The notes below the pieces were generated by a model. That model was given only the letters and a program-made list of their open reading frames with translations, had not been told where the DNA came from and did no database searches. A stretch of 64,000 bases of DNA, taken from positions 4,474,001 to 4,538,000 of the forward strand of contig NZ_CP045496.1 in assembly GCF_015500075.1 (NCBI RefSeq). The letters run 5' to 3'. Both the position numbers and the translations under genes were made by a program. This stretch comes from Mesorhizobium sp. INR15 (GTDB lineage: Bacteria > Pseudomonadota > Alphaproteobacteria > Rhizobiales > Rhizobiaceae). Shown here piece after piece: positions 17,277 through 25,214 of this stretch; the first letter of the stretch is position 1, and each line of letters begins with the position of its first letter.

Positions 17277-17886
17277 CCGGGTTCGCCGCTTTTCCGCCAT
17301 TGTGGCGGCTTCAGCCGTTTTTGCCTTTTCTTCGCCGGCCTTCTCGCAGGATGTCACCGAAGGGCATTTGAAGGCGGCGCGTGCCGCTGTTGCCGCGATC
17401 CATGCGACTGACCCGTTCGACAGCATCCTGCCGCAGGCGGCAGCCGCGCTCGAGCAGCAGCTGATCCAGAAGAACCCTGACATGCAGGAACTCATCGGCA
17501 AGACGATTACCGAAAAGGCTCTGGCCTTGGCCTCGCGCCGCACCGACCTCGAAAAGGAATCGGCGCTAGCCTATGCCAAGGTGTTCTCTGAAAAAGAGCT
17601 CACCGATATCGCCGCTTTCTACAATTCCGATTCCGGCAAGAAGCTGCTCGACAGTGGCCCGGCCGTGACGCGTGACTTGGTGAAGGCCGCCGAGATCTGG
17701 CAGAACGGCCTTGCCCGCGATCTTGCCCAGCAGGTTGGCGAGGCACTGGCGGCGTCAGCCAAAGCCAACGCGCCGGCAGCGCCCGCCGCCCCGACCGATG
17801 GTGCGGCGGCCCCAACAGATGGTGCGGCAGCTCCAGCTGACGATGCCGCCCCGGCTGATGGCGCGGCCCCCGCCGACGCCAATTGA
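17263..17886 (+). CDS. Secreted DUF2059 protein with repetitive Ala/Pro/Asp tail
   Basis: 207 residues from ATG 17263, inside the end of rpiA. A signal peptide (MMLHNRVRRFSAIVAASAVFAFSSPAFSQ) is followed by a helical DUF2059 domain including YAKVFSEKELTDIAAFYNSDSGKKLLDSGP. The last 35 residues are low-complexity repeats of the type APTDGAA/APADDAA, probably disordered or variable in length. Function of DUF2059 is not established; it is a periplasmic, often peptidoglycan-associated, family. Followed by a strong terminator. Confidence 0.87.
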   Translation: MMLHNRVRRFSAIVAASAVFAFSSPAFSQDVTEGHLKAARAAVAAIHATDPFDSILPQAAAALEQQLIQKNPDMQELIGKTITEKALALASRRTDLEKESALAYAKVFSEKELTDIAAFYNSDSGKKLLDSGPAVTRDLVKAAEIWQNGLARDLAQQVGEALAASAKANAPAAPAAPTDGAAAPTDGAAAPADDAAPADGAAPADAN

Positions 17887-17918
17887 TCTCAGCGGTTCCA
17901 CCGCAAAGAGTCTAGGGA

Positions 17919-17945
17919 AGCCCGGCTTGTCCGGGCTTTTCTTTT
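17919..17945 (+). terminator. Rho-independent terminator after rpiA-DUF2059
   Basis: AGCCCGG (17919-17925), a 5-nt loop CTTGT, CCGGGCT (17931-17937), then a T-rich tail TTTTCTTTT. It ends the rpiA-DUF2059 unit before gor. Confidence 0.85.
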
Positions 17946-17998
17946 GGCGCTTCGCGGCCTACCTGTCTCATACATTTTGAAGCACGAGGAGCCGCGTC

Positions 17999-19390
17999 AT
18001 GGCCGGGTATGACTACGATCTTTTTGTCATTGGCGGCGGTTCCGGCGGGGTGAGGGCGGCGCGCGTGGCCGCCGCACTCGGCAAGCGTGTCGGTATCGCA
18101 GAGGAGTTCCGCTATGGCGGCACCTGCGTCATCCGCGGCTGCGTGCCGAAAAAGCTCTATGTCTACGCTTCGCAGTTTCCCGAGCATTTCGCCGATGCAG
18201 CCGGCTATGGCTGGACGGTGCCGGAGGCGCATTTCGACTGGCAGACACTGGTGGCCAACAAAGACCGCGAGATCAGCCGCCTTGAGGCCATCTACGAGAA
18301 GAATGTGCAAGGGGCCGGCGGCGAGACATTTCATTCGCGCGCCATGCTCGTCGACCCGCATGTCGTGCATCTGCTTGGCGAGGACCGCACCGTCACAGCG
18401 GACCAGATTCTCATCGCCACCGGTGGCCGCCCGGCGGCGCATCCGGCACTGCCCGGTCACGAACATTGCATTTTTTCCAATGAAGCCTTCGACCTGAAGA
18501 AACTGCCGAAGGCCATCATGATCGAGGGCGGCGGCTATATCGCGGTCGAATTCGCCAACATCTTCCATGGCCTCGGCGTCGAGACCACGCTGGTCTATCG
18601 CGGCAAGGAGATTCTTAGCCGCTTCGATATGGATCTGCGGCGCATGCTGCACGAGACGATGGAAAAGAAGGGCATAAAGATTCTCTGCCACGCGGTGTCC
18701 GAATGGATCCGAAAGCGGCCGGATGGCCGTCTCGATGCGCTCGTCACCGGCGGCAAGGTGCTCACGGTTGACCAGGTCATGCTCGCCATCGGCCGCATTC
18801 CCAACACCGAGAACATGGGCCTGGAAGGCGTTGGCATCGAGATGAGCGCCGCCGGTGCGATCCAGGTTGATCAATATTCGCGCACCAATATCGACAATAT
18901 CTGGGCGATCGGTGACGTCACCAACCGGGTGCAATTGACGCCGGTGGCGATCCACGAGGCAATGTGCTTCATCGAGACTGCTTTCAAAGGGAATCCGACA
19001 GCACCGGACCATGAGACGATCGCCACCGCGGTGTTCTCGCAGCCTGAGATCGGCACGGTCGGCCTGTCGGAAGATGATGCCGTCAAACGCTTCGACGACA
19101 TTGAGATCTATCGCGCGACATTCCGCCCGATGCGGCACACACTGTCCGGCCGCGACGAGAAGATGCTGATGAAACTCGTGGTCGACGGCGCCTCGAAGAA
19201 GGTGATCGGCGCCCACATACTCGGCCCGGATGCCGGCGAAATGGCACAGCTTCTCGGCATTCCGCTGAAGGCTGGCCTCACCAAGGATGATTTCGACCGT
19301 ACCATGGCGGTGCACCCGACAGCGGCGGAAGAACTCGTCACCATGTACAAGCCGACCTACAGGGTCAGGAACGGCCAGCGCGTCGATTGA
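17999..19390 (+). CDS. gor: Glutathione-disulfide reductase
   Basis: 463 residues. FAD-binding GGGSGGVRAARVAA, redox-active disulfide GGTCVIRGCVPKKL, NADPH-binding GGGYIAVEFANIFHGLG with downstream Arg residues (VYRGKEILSRFD) suited to NADPH, FAD motif TNIDNIWAIGDVT, and the C-terminal HPTAAEE catalytic His-Glu pair. It keeps glutathione reduced with NADPH in the cytosol. The glutathione reductase assignment over other family members rests on the CVIRGCVPKK active site. Confidence 0.95.
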   Translation: MAGYDYDLFVIGGGSGGVRAARVAAALGKRVGIAEEFRYGGTCVIRGCVPKKLYVYASQFPEHFADAAGYGWTVPEAHFDWQTLVANKDREISRLEAIYEKNVQGAGGETFHSRAMLVDPHVVHLLGEDRTVTADQILIATGGRPAAHPALPGHEHCIFSNEAFDLKKLPKAIMIEGGGYIAVEFANIFHGLGVETTLVYRGKEILSRFDMDLRRMLHETMEKKGIKILCHAVSEWIRKRPDGRLDALVTGGKVLTVDQVMLAIGRIPNTENMGLEGVGIEMSAAGAIQVDQYSRTNIDNIWAIGDVTNRVQLTPVAIHEAMCFIETAFKGNPTAPDHETIATAVFSQPEIGTVGLSEDDAVKRFDDIEIYRATFRPMRHTLSGRDEKMLMKLVVDGASKKVIGAHILGPDAGEMAQLLGIPLKAGLTKDDFDRTMAVHPTAAEELVTMYKPTYRVRNGQRVD

Positions 19391-19405
19391 CGCGGGCAGA
19401 AGCAA

Positions 19406-19431
19406 CTCCCCGCGGCCATGGCCACGGGGAG
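19406..19431. terminator. GC-rich hairpin between convergent gor and mgtE
   Basis: CTCCCCG (19406-19412) pairs with CGGGGAG (19425-19431), and an inner GGCCATGGCC palindrome extends the stem. No T-tract follows, so it may be a weak or factor-assisted bidirectional terminator between the two converging genes. Confidence 0.45.
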
Positions 19432-19443
19432 CAAGGGTCGTCG

Positions 19444-20808
19444 CTACAGCAGCGTTCCTCGCAGGATGACCAGCGCGACCGAGAAGTAGATCACCAAGCC
19501 GGTGACATCGACCAGCGTGGCAACGAATGGCGCCGAAGCACTGGCAGGATCGAAACCGATGCGCTTCAGTGCGAATGGCAGCATCGACCCCGACAGCGAG
19601 CCGAAAGTAACGATGCCGACCAGCGCCGCGCCGACCGTCATGGCGATCAGCGGCCAGTGCGGGCCGTAGTCGTAAAAGCCCATATATTGCCAGAGAGCGA
19701 TGCGGCAGATGCCGACGATGCCCAACATGGATCCCAGCACCAGTCCGGTCGGCAGTTCACGCAGCGCCACCCGCCACCAGTCGCGCAGACCGATTTCACG
19801 CAAAGCCAGTGCCCGGATCACCAGCGAGGTCGCCTGCGAGCCGGAGTTGCCTCCGGAGCTCATGATCAGCGGGATGAACAAGGTGAGCACGATCGCCTTC
19901 TGCAACTCGCCCTCATAGCTCTGCATCGCATTGGCCGTCAGCATCTCGCTGACGAACAAGGCGCAAAGCCAGCCGCCGCGCTTCTGGATCATGGCGAGGA
20001 AGCTCATCTTCATGTAGGGCTCGTCCAGAGCCTCCATGCCGCCGAAACGGTGCACGTCCTCAGTCGTTTCCTCGATCATCGTGTCGATAATGTCATCGAT
20101 GGTGACGATGCCGAGGATTTTGCCATGGTCGACGACCGGAACGGCGAGCAGATCGTATTTGGAAATCGTCTGCGCCAGGGTTTCGCGATCGGTCAGCGGA
20201 GTGACGGTCACCGGCACCCGGTCCGGCGCGACGGACATGATCGAGTCGTCCGGCTCGCCGGTGATCAGCCGGCGCAGGCCGGTCGACCGCACCAGCAGGT
20301 GCGTTTCCGGATCGACGATATAGATCGCGTATACGGTTTCGCGGGTCCGCTCGACCTTGCGGATGTAGTCGAGCGTGCGGCCGACGGTCCAGTCGGACGG
20401 AACGCTGACGAACTCCGTAGTCATGATCGATGCGGCGCTGCCTTCGGGATAACCGAGAATGGAAAGCAGGGTAGCGCGCAGCGGCGGCGCCAGCGCGCCG
20501 AGCAGTTCTGAGCGCGCCGGTTCATCGAGATCGCGCAGGATATCGGCCGCGCGGTCGACCGACATGGCGGTGAGCAGCTTGCTCGCCTTTGGACGGGGCA
20601 GGGCTTCCGCCAATTCGGACGCGCTTTCAAGCTCCGGTTGATCGAAAATCTCGACCAGCCGCTCGAAGGGCACCGCGCAAAGCAGTTCCGTCGCCGTTTC
20701 GCGCGGTTCGTGGTTGAGCGCCTCGACCACGTCGGCAACGTGATCGTTTGCAAGAATACGGGCGATCGCGACGGCGTCGTCGTCCGCGACTGGGGAAAAT
20801 TCGTTCAT
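19444..20808 (-). CDS. mgtE: Magnesium transporter MgtE
   Basis: 454 residues. An N-terminal helical superhelix domain (LNHEPRETATELL, LPRPKASKLL), a CBS pair (TVGRTLDYIRKVERT; VVDHGKILGIVTIDDIIDTMIEE) and a C-terminal five-helix membrane domain with the conserved pore motif MSSGGNSGSQATSLVIR. The cytosolic N and CBS domains sense Mg2+ and close the channel when it is high. Full family length. No Mg-responsive leader structure was recognised in the 150 bp upstream. Confidence 0.96.
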   Translation of the reverse strand: MNEFSPVADDDAVAIARILANDHVADVVEALNHEPRETATELLCAVPFERLVEIFDQPELESASELAEALPRPKASKLLTAMSVDRAADILRDLDEPARSELLGALAPPLRATLLSILGYPEGSAASIMTTEFVSVPSDWTVGRTLDYIRKVERTRETVYAIYIVDPETHLLVRSTGLRRLITGEPDDSIMSVAPDRVPVTVTPLTDRETLAQTISKYDLLAVPVVDHGKILGIVTIDDIIDTMIEETTEDVHRFGGMEALDEPYMKMSFLAMIQKRGGWLCALFVSEMLTANAMQSYEGELQKAIVLTLFIPLIMSSGGNSGSQATSLVIRALALREIGLRDWWRVALRELPTGLVLGSMLGIVGICRIALWQYMGFYDYGPHWPLIAMTVGAALVGIVTFGSLSGSMLPFALKRIGFDPASASAPFVATLVDVTGLVIYFSVALVILRGTLL

Positions 20809-21087
20809 GGCTCACTCCTTGCCGTACGGCCGGACGTGAACCGGTCAGGTCACGTCGGGGCGGACGGCGATTGCGTTCGACTGTGACTGTCGCCAGGCAT
20901 GGCGCGGTGACCTTTCCGCTCGCGGGTTCGAGATGAAATTCTGCGAGCCGGCGCAACATAGGAGCGGACTTTGGTGAGTCAATCGCGGCGGCAGAGGAAA
21001 ATGGCCACCGGCAGCACCGATCGCGACACTGTGATCGTTGCGCACGGCAAGTTGGGCGGCCCGGTTACGGCGAATGCGGCTGTGTGG

Positions 21088-23073
21088 CTATTTCTGCTTC
21101 AGCCGGCGCGAAAAACGCATCCACTTGTCCTCAACCGGCCTTGGCTGCGCGAGAATCGTGATGAGCTCGGCGGGCAAGGTTGGAACAAGAGGTTTCTTGG
21201 TCGCGACGCCGTCCGCGATCGAGACGACGCTGTGGTAGAACTCACTGCCGCTGATCGACCGCGGCGCTACCGCTTCGTGCATGACGCTGATCACGGTGAC
21301 ATCGGGGCAGTTGTCCTTGATCGCCTGATGGAAGGCGACCTTGCCTTCCGGGTCCAGCGCCCCGGTTGCTTCGTCCAGGAACAGCAGGCCCGGCTGCTGC
21401 AGCACGATCCGCGCCACCACCAGTTTCTGCTTCTGGCCGCCTGACAAGACCTGATCCCAGATTTTGCCCTCGCGGCTTTCTTCGCCCATATGCTCGATGA
21501 AGTCGCCAAGTCCGGCCTTGTGCAATGCAGCCGCGACCTGGGCGTCGGTATGGTCATGATCCGAGCCAGGCAGGCAGACCAGCTGCTTCAACGAGACTTG
21601 CTGCAGCTTGACCTCCTGTGCGGCATAAAAACTCTTCACGCCGTCGGGGAAGACAATGGTGCCGCGTCCGTAAGGCCAAAGGCCATTGATCGCCTTGATC
21701 AGCGATGTCTTGCCGCAACCAGATTCGCCTTTCAGGAATGTCCACTCACCCCGCCGGAAGCGCAGGTTCGCCGCGCTCAAGAACGGTGTGGCGTCTTCGC
21801 CCTGATGCGTCAGTTCAAGCTTCTGGATGGTCAGGCCAAACACCGGGTTCTGGCGGTCGTAACGGAAGTCGGAACGGCCTGTCTGGCTGTAGAATTCCTG
21901 CGGATGCTGAACATTTTCAATCGCCACGGCCAATTCGGTGACACGCTGGCTGTTGGCCCTCAGCGTGGCGATGGCCGGCATCACATGGATGAACCACGAA
22001 CATTGGCCGATCAGCGAATTGACCAGTTCGGAGCCGGTTATGTAGCCCTTGAGATCGAGGCCGTTGTGAATGAAGGGAACAAGGCCCGGTCCATAGGCGA
22101 CGATGCGCGCGCCGATGAAATTGTAGATCAGTTCGAACGACATGTAGATCGTGTTGACAATGTTCAGCCGCGTCCACGTGCCATCGATGTCGACGTAAAG
22201 GCGGCCATGCATCCGTTTCTGCACGCCTTCGCCCTGCGACGCCGCGACATGGAAACTGCGGCGCAGGAAGGTGGTCAACTCGCCGCGATAGCTGCCTTCC
22301 GCCTGCTGCATCCTGACGTTGAGGCGCTCGAGCAAGCCGCCGAGTTTCACCGCGATCCAGGTGTTGAGCGGCACATAGATGGCGACAGCCAGGAAAGCCA
22401 GAACGGCGCTGCCATAGCTGCCAAGGAACTCCAGCCCTTTCACCTCGACCGAGGTTTCCAACAGCTTCTGACCGACGAAATAGAGCGACGTGGCGACGCC
22501 AAGGACACCCATGGCGAGCCCAATGGCGCCGCCTGTCATGTCCTTGATGGATTCCTGGATGCGCTGGTCGATGTTGTCAGGGGCGGGCAGGCCGCTGCTT
22601 GCCGAGCCATGCTGGGCGTGGAAATGCGTATGGTTGGTGTCGAGCAGCGCTTCGTTGAACCTGCTATCCAGCCAGCCGCGCCACTTGCGATGCAGTGTCG
22701 CCGAAACGAGATTTCGGATACCGGTGAAACCGGCGTCCTTCAAGACGACCAGCAGCACCAGTATTCCAGCATTGGTGAGGAGCGTCTCGAGCGGATTGGT
22801 GTTCGCGGCATCGTGGAAGAAGGCGATAGAGTTGACCAATTCGCCGGACGCTACGGCAAACCACACGCCGGCCTTGCTCGACAGCGCCGTCAGCAACGCG
22901 ATCACCAGCGTCAGTGTCCAGGCTTCCTTCCAGCGATCCGAGACCCAGTAGGCCCGCATCAACCCCCAGAAGCCGCGCATCGACGATACCGGGGTTTGAG
23001 GCGATGGCCCTGCGGCATCGCGAGGTGTTTTTTCCGGTACTGACTCTTGCGATGGTCTGCCGACCCGAATCAC
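21088..23073 (-). CDS. SbmA/BacA-type ABC transporter, permease fused to ATPase
   Basis: 661 residues. The N-terminal half has about six membrane segments with the SbmA/BacA-like region (WRGWLDSRFNEALLDTNHTHF, NIDQRIQESI, STSVEVKGLEFLG-like stretch). The C-terminal ATPase has Walker A GESGCGKTS, signature LSGGQKQKL and Walker B LLFLDEATGALD. This fusion matches the YddA/BclA/ExsE group, annotated as vitamin B12/bleomycin/antimicrobial-peptide transporters. Known: BacA and BclA in rhizobia import host antimicrobial peptides and matter for bacteroid survival. A similar role here is inference from family. It stands alone, with 280 bp of non-coding DNA upstream. Confidence 0.9.
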   Translation of the reverse strand: MIRVGRPSQESVPEKTPRDAAGPSPQTPVSSMRGFWGLMRAYWVSDRWKEAWTLTLVIALLTALSSKAGVWFAVASGELVNSIAFFHDAANTNPLETLLTNAGILVLLVVLKDAGFTGIRNLVSATLHRKWRGWLDSRFNEALLDTNHTHFHAQHGSASSGLPAPDNIDQRIQESIKDMTGGAIGLAMGVLGVATSLYFVGQKLLETSVEVKGLEFLGSYGSAVLAFLAVAIYVPLNTWIAVKLGGLLERLNVRMQQAEGSYRGELTTFLRRSFHVAASQGEGVQKRMHGRLYVDIDGTWTRLNIVNTIYMSFELIYNFIGARIVAYGPGLVPFIHNGLDLKGYITGSELVNSLIGQCSWFIHVMPAIATLRANSQRVTELAVAIENVQHPQEFYSQTGRSDFRYDRQNPVFGLTIQKLELTHQGEDATPFLSAANLRFRRGEWTFLKGESGCGKTSLIKAINGLWPYGRGTIVFPDGVKSFYAAQEVKLQQVSLKQLVCLPGSDHDHTDAQVAAALHKAGLGDFIEHMGEESREGKIWDQVLSGGQKQKLVVARIVLQQPGLLFLDEATGALDPEGKVAFHQAIKDNCPDVTVISVMHEAVAPRSISGSEFYHSVVSIADGVATKKPLVPTLPAELITILAQPRPVEDKWMRFSRRLKQK

Positions 23074-23352
23074 GATCCCGCCTAAACCTTTTTTGCTTTG
23101 TTACGGATGGTAACACCAATTGATCATTTTCTATTAATTTTAAACCGGGTTACCCGGATTGAGGCATCAGCCGTTGCCATGAGGCAACAGACCAGGCGCC
23201 CGAAGCGCCATGGTTCGATCAGAGAAAACGGGGATATAACTCAGGATTTCAATAAGTTGGGTGTGGTGCACACAAACCCGTCGAACCTCCCCTAAGGGAA
23301 GCGCACTACACGGTTTTGTGAAGCGTGAAACGCGATGGACGGGCCGACGTGT

Positions 23353-23844
23353 TCACTGCGGGCTGACTTGAACACCCGAAAATATACCGTCCTTGATCTC
23401 ATAATGGCTGCCGTCGTCGCCCTTTCCGACCGCCGAAAAATGTCCTGATATGGTCTTGGTGGCCGGATCATACTTGTCGATCACCACTTCGCCGCCGCTG
23501 AAACGGAAGTGGCCCACCATGGCGCCGGAATCCAGCACATTGAAATTACCGCCAGTGTTTGGAAAACCTCCCTTGAAGGGATAAGTGCCGGCAAAATCAT
23601 CGGGCTTTTTCAATACCAGCAACGAGTTGAAGGTCATCGTCGGAGACCCTTGCTGGGTCCCGGAAAGGTTGAGGACCGGCTTGCCGGCCATCTCCAGCGT
23701 CGTTCCCTGGCTGAATGACGCCGTCCAGGGTTTGCCATCGACAGTCGCCGTCATGACGGCATCCTCGGCATGGGCGGCAAGGATCGATATCGGACCGGCA
23801 AGGGCGCAAAGCAGCAACGAAACCGTACGAAGTCCTGCGAGCAC
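23353..23844 (-). CDS. Secreted protein of unknown function
   Basis: 163 residues with a signal peptide (MLAGLRTVSLLLCALAGPISILAAHA). The mature part is a chain of short strands (VMTATVDGKPWTASF, GSPTMTFNSLLVLKKPDDF, VGHFRFSGGEVVIDKYD, KTISGHFSAV), suggesting a lipocalin- or DUF6252-like beta barrel. Family not firmly recognised. The 280-bp gap towards the ABC transporter contains two small hairpins but no gene that I can support. Confidence 0.75.
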   Translation of the reverse strand: MLAGLRTVSLLLCALAGPISILAAHAEDAVMTATVDGKPWTASFSQGTTLEMAGKPVLNLSGTQQGSPTMTFNSLLVLKKPDDFAGTYPFKGGFPNTGGNFNVLDSGAMVGHFRFSGGEVVIDKYDPATKTISGHFSAVGKGDDGSHYEIKDGIFSGVQVSPQ

Positions 23845-24059
23845 GTAAGTCCTCCTTCAGACCATGGGTAGGCCGCGACCATAACGCAGACCTCGGGCCG
23901 GCGCGATTCACCAGATCGTCACCGACGCATGGTGGTGCGACCTAAGGTCCCCAAGCCACTTTCCAGAGAGCATTTGACAATTCGCCTGTTCGGGATTGAA
24001 CCTTGCGGCGCACTGTCGACACCAAGGCATATCCGGTTCTCCAACAAGGGATATTACCA

Positions 24060-24488
24060 ATGCTTGCACGCGCAGCCGCAATCCTGTGTCTCTTCGCATG
24101 GCTGCCGCAGGCGCATGCCGCCAGCCAGACCATCCCGGCGAGTGCCCAAGGGCAAGTCGAGTTCAACGCTCCATCAGGCAATATCGGCTGCATCTACACG
24201 CCCAAAGGCGGCACCACTACCTATTCGCCGCAGGATGGCAGCCCGGAACTGAGCTGCTCCCGTGTCGAGCCAAGCTACATCACCGTCATTCTCGGACCGA
24301 AAGGCCCGGCCACGCTGATCAAGAATCCGGGTGAGCAAGGCTGTTGCAGCGACGTCGACAAACTGGCCTATGGTAACAGCTGGAGCGCAGGGCCATTCAC
24401 CTGTCAGTCCTCGACAAAGGGCCTGACTTGCATTGGCAGCAACGGTCATGGCTTCTTTGTCAGCAAGGCCAAGGTCACGGTGAAATAG
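24060..24488 (+). CDS. Secreted DUF6636-like protein
   Basis: 142 residues from ATG 24060, chosen because it starts a signal peptide directly (MLARAAAILCLFAWLPQAHAA); the 19 codons before it are polar. The mature sequence has the VEFNAPSGNIGCIYT hallmark of DUF6636 and six Cys (GCIY, LSCSR, GCCSD, FTCQS, LTCIG), so it is likely a disulfide-stabilised periplasmic or exported protein. Function unknown. Confidence 0.77.
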   Translation: MLARAAAILCLFAWLPQAHAASQTIPASAQGQVEFNAPSGNIGCIYTPKGGTTTYSPQDGSPELSCSRVEPSYITVILGPKGPATLIKNPGEQGCCSDVDKLAYGNSWSAGPFTCQSSTKGLTCIGSNGHGFFVSKAKVTVK

Positions 24489-24490
24489 GC

Positions 24491-25171
24491 TCAGCCCGCC
24501 CGCTCCAGTTCGCCACGAGCCTTGGCCGCTGCCACCTGGCGGATCGCGTCGGCCAGAGCATCGACATCCTGCGCGCCCATGACCGCGTATTTGCCTTCAA
24601 GCAAGAAGCACGGCACACCGGTAATGCCCATGCGCGATGCCGTGGCGATTTCCGTTTGCACGGCCTCGACATCTGCATCAGTCGGCAAGAGCGTGGCAAC
24701 AACAGAGGCATCCATGCCGGCTTCGCGGGCTGCTTCAACCAGCACCTGGTGGTCGCCGATGTTGATGCCTTCCTCGAAATTCAGCTGAAACAGCCGGCGT
24801 ACCAGCCGGTTCTGTACATCCTCGCCCGCGGCACCAGCCCAGCGGATAAGGCGGTGGGCGTCAAGCGTATTGGGGGCAACCTTGATGGCCTCGAAAGCGA
24901 AGGAAATGCCTTCTGCTTCTCCCAATGGTTCAATGCGGGCGTGGATTTCGCTGATGCGCTGGTCGCTGCCGAACTTGCCCAGCATATATTCGCGGCGATC
25001 CTTGCCTTGCGCGGGGATCGTCGGGTCAAGCTGGAATGGCCGCCAGCGAATATGCACATCGACGTCGCTCACAGAGGAGATCGCCTTGTCGAGGCGCTTC
25101 TGGCCGATAAAGCACCACGGGCAGACGACGTCGGACACGACATCAACGGTAATTGCGTTCGCTTCGCTCAT
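24491..25171 (-). CDS. DsbA-family (FrnE-like) oxidoreductase
   Basis: 226 residues from ATG 25171; upstream codons do not match the family. The thioredoxin-fold active site is DVVCPWCFIG near residue 14, and the helical insertion includes AFEAIKVAPNTLDAHRLIRWAG and the late cis-Pro loop GITGVPCFLLEGKYAVMGAQ. This is the FrnE / 2-hydroxychromene-2-carboxylate-isomerase-like clan. There is no signal peptide, so it acts in the cytoplasm, as a dithiol oxidase or isomerase. Convergent with the DUF6636-like gene, 2 bp apart. Confidence 0.9.
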   Translation of the reverse strand: MSEANAITVDVVSDVVCPWCFIGQKRLDKAISSVSDVDVHIRWRPFQLDPTIPAQGKDRREYMLGKFGSDQRISEIHARIEPLGEAEGISFAFEAIKVAPNTLDAHRLIRWAGAAGEDVQNRLVRRLFQLNFEEGINIGDHQVLVEAAREAGMDASVVATLLPTDADVEAVQTEIATASRMGITGVPCFLLEGKYAVMGAQDVDALADAIRQVAAAKARGELERAG

Positions 25172-25214
25172 TGCTGATCTCCCGTCTCGAATATCAAAAG
25201 TGCCGCCATGAAGC

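Noticed and set aside
17912..19405. A 497-codon minus-strand frame opposite glutathione reductase
   Set aside because: Antisense to gor, which has all catalytic motifs; composition is that of a shadow frame.
21490..23043. A 517-codon plus-strand frame opposite the BacA-like ABC transporter
   Set aside because: Antisense to a gene with Walker A, signature and Walker B motifs; rich in His/Arg/Gln as shadow frames are.
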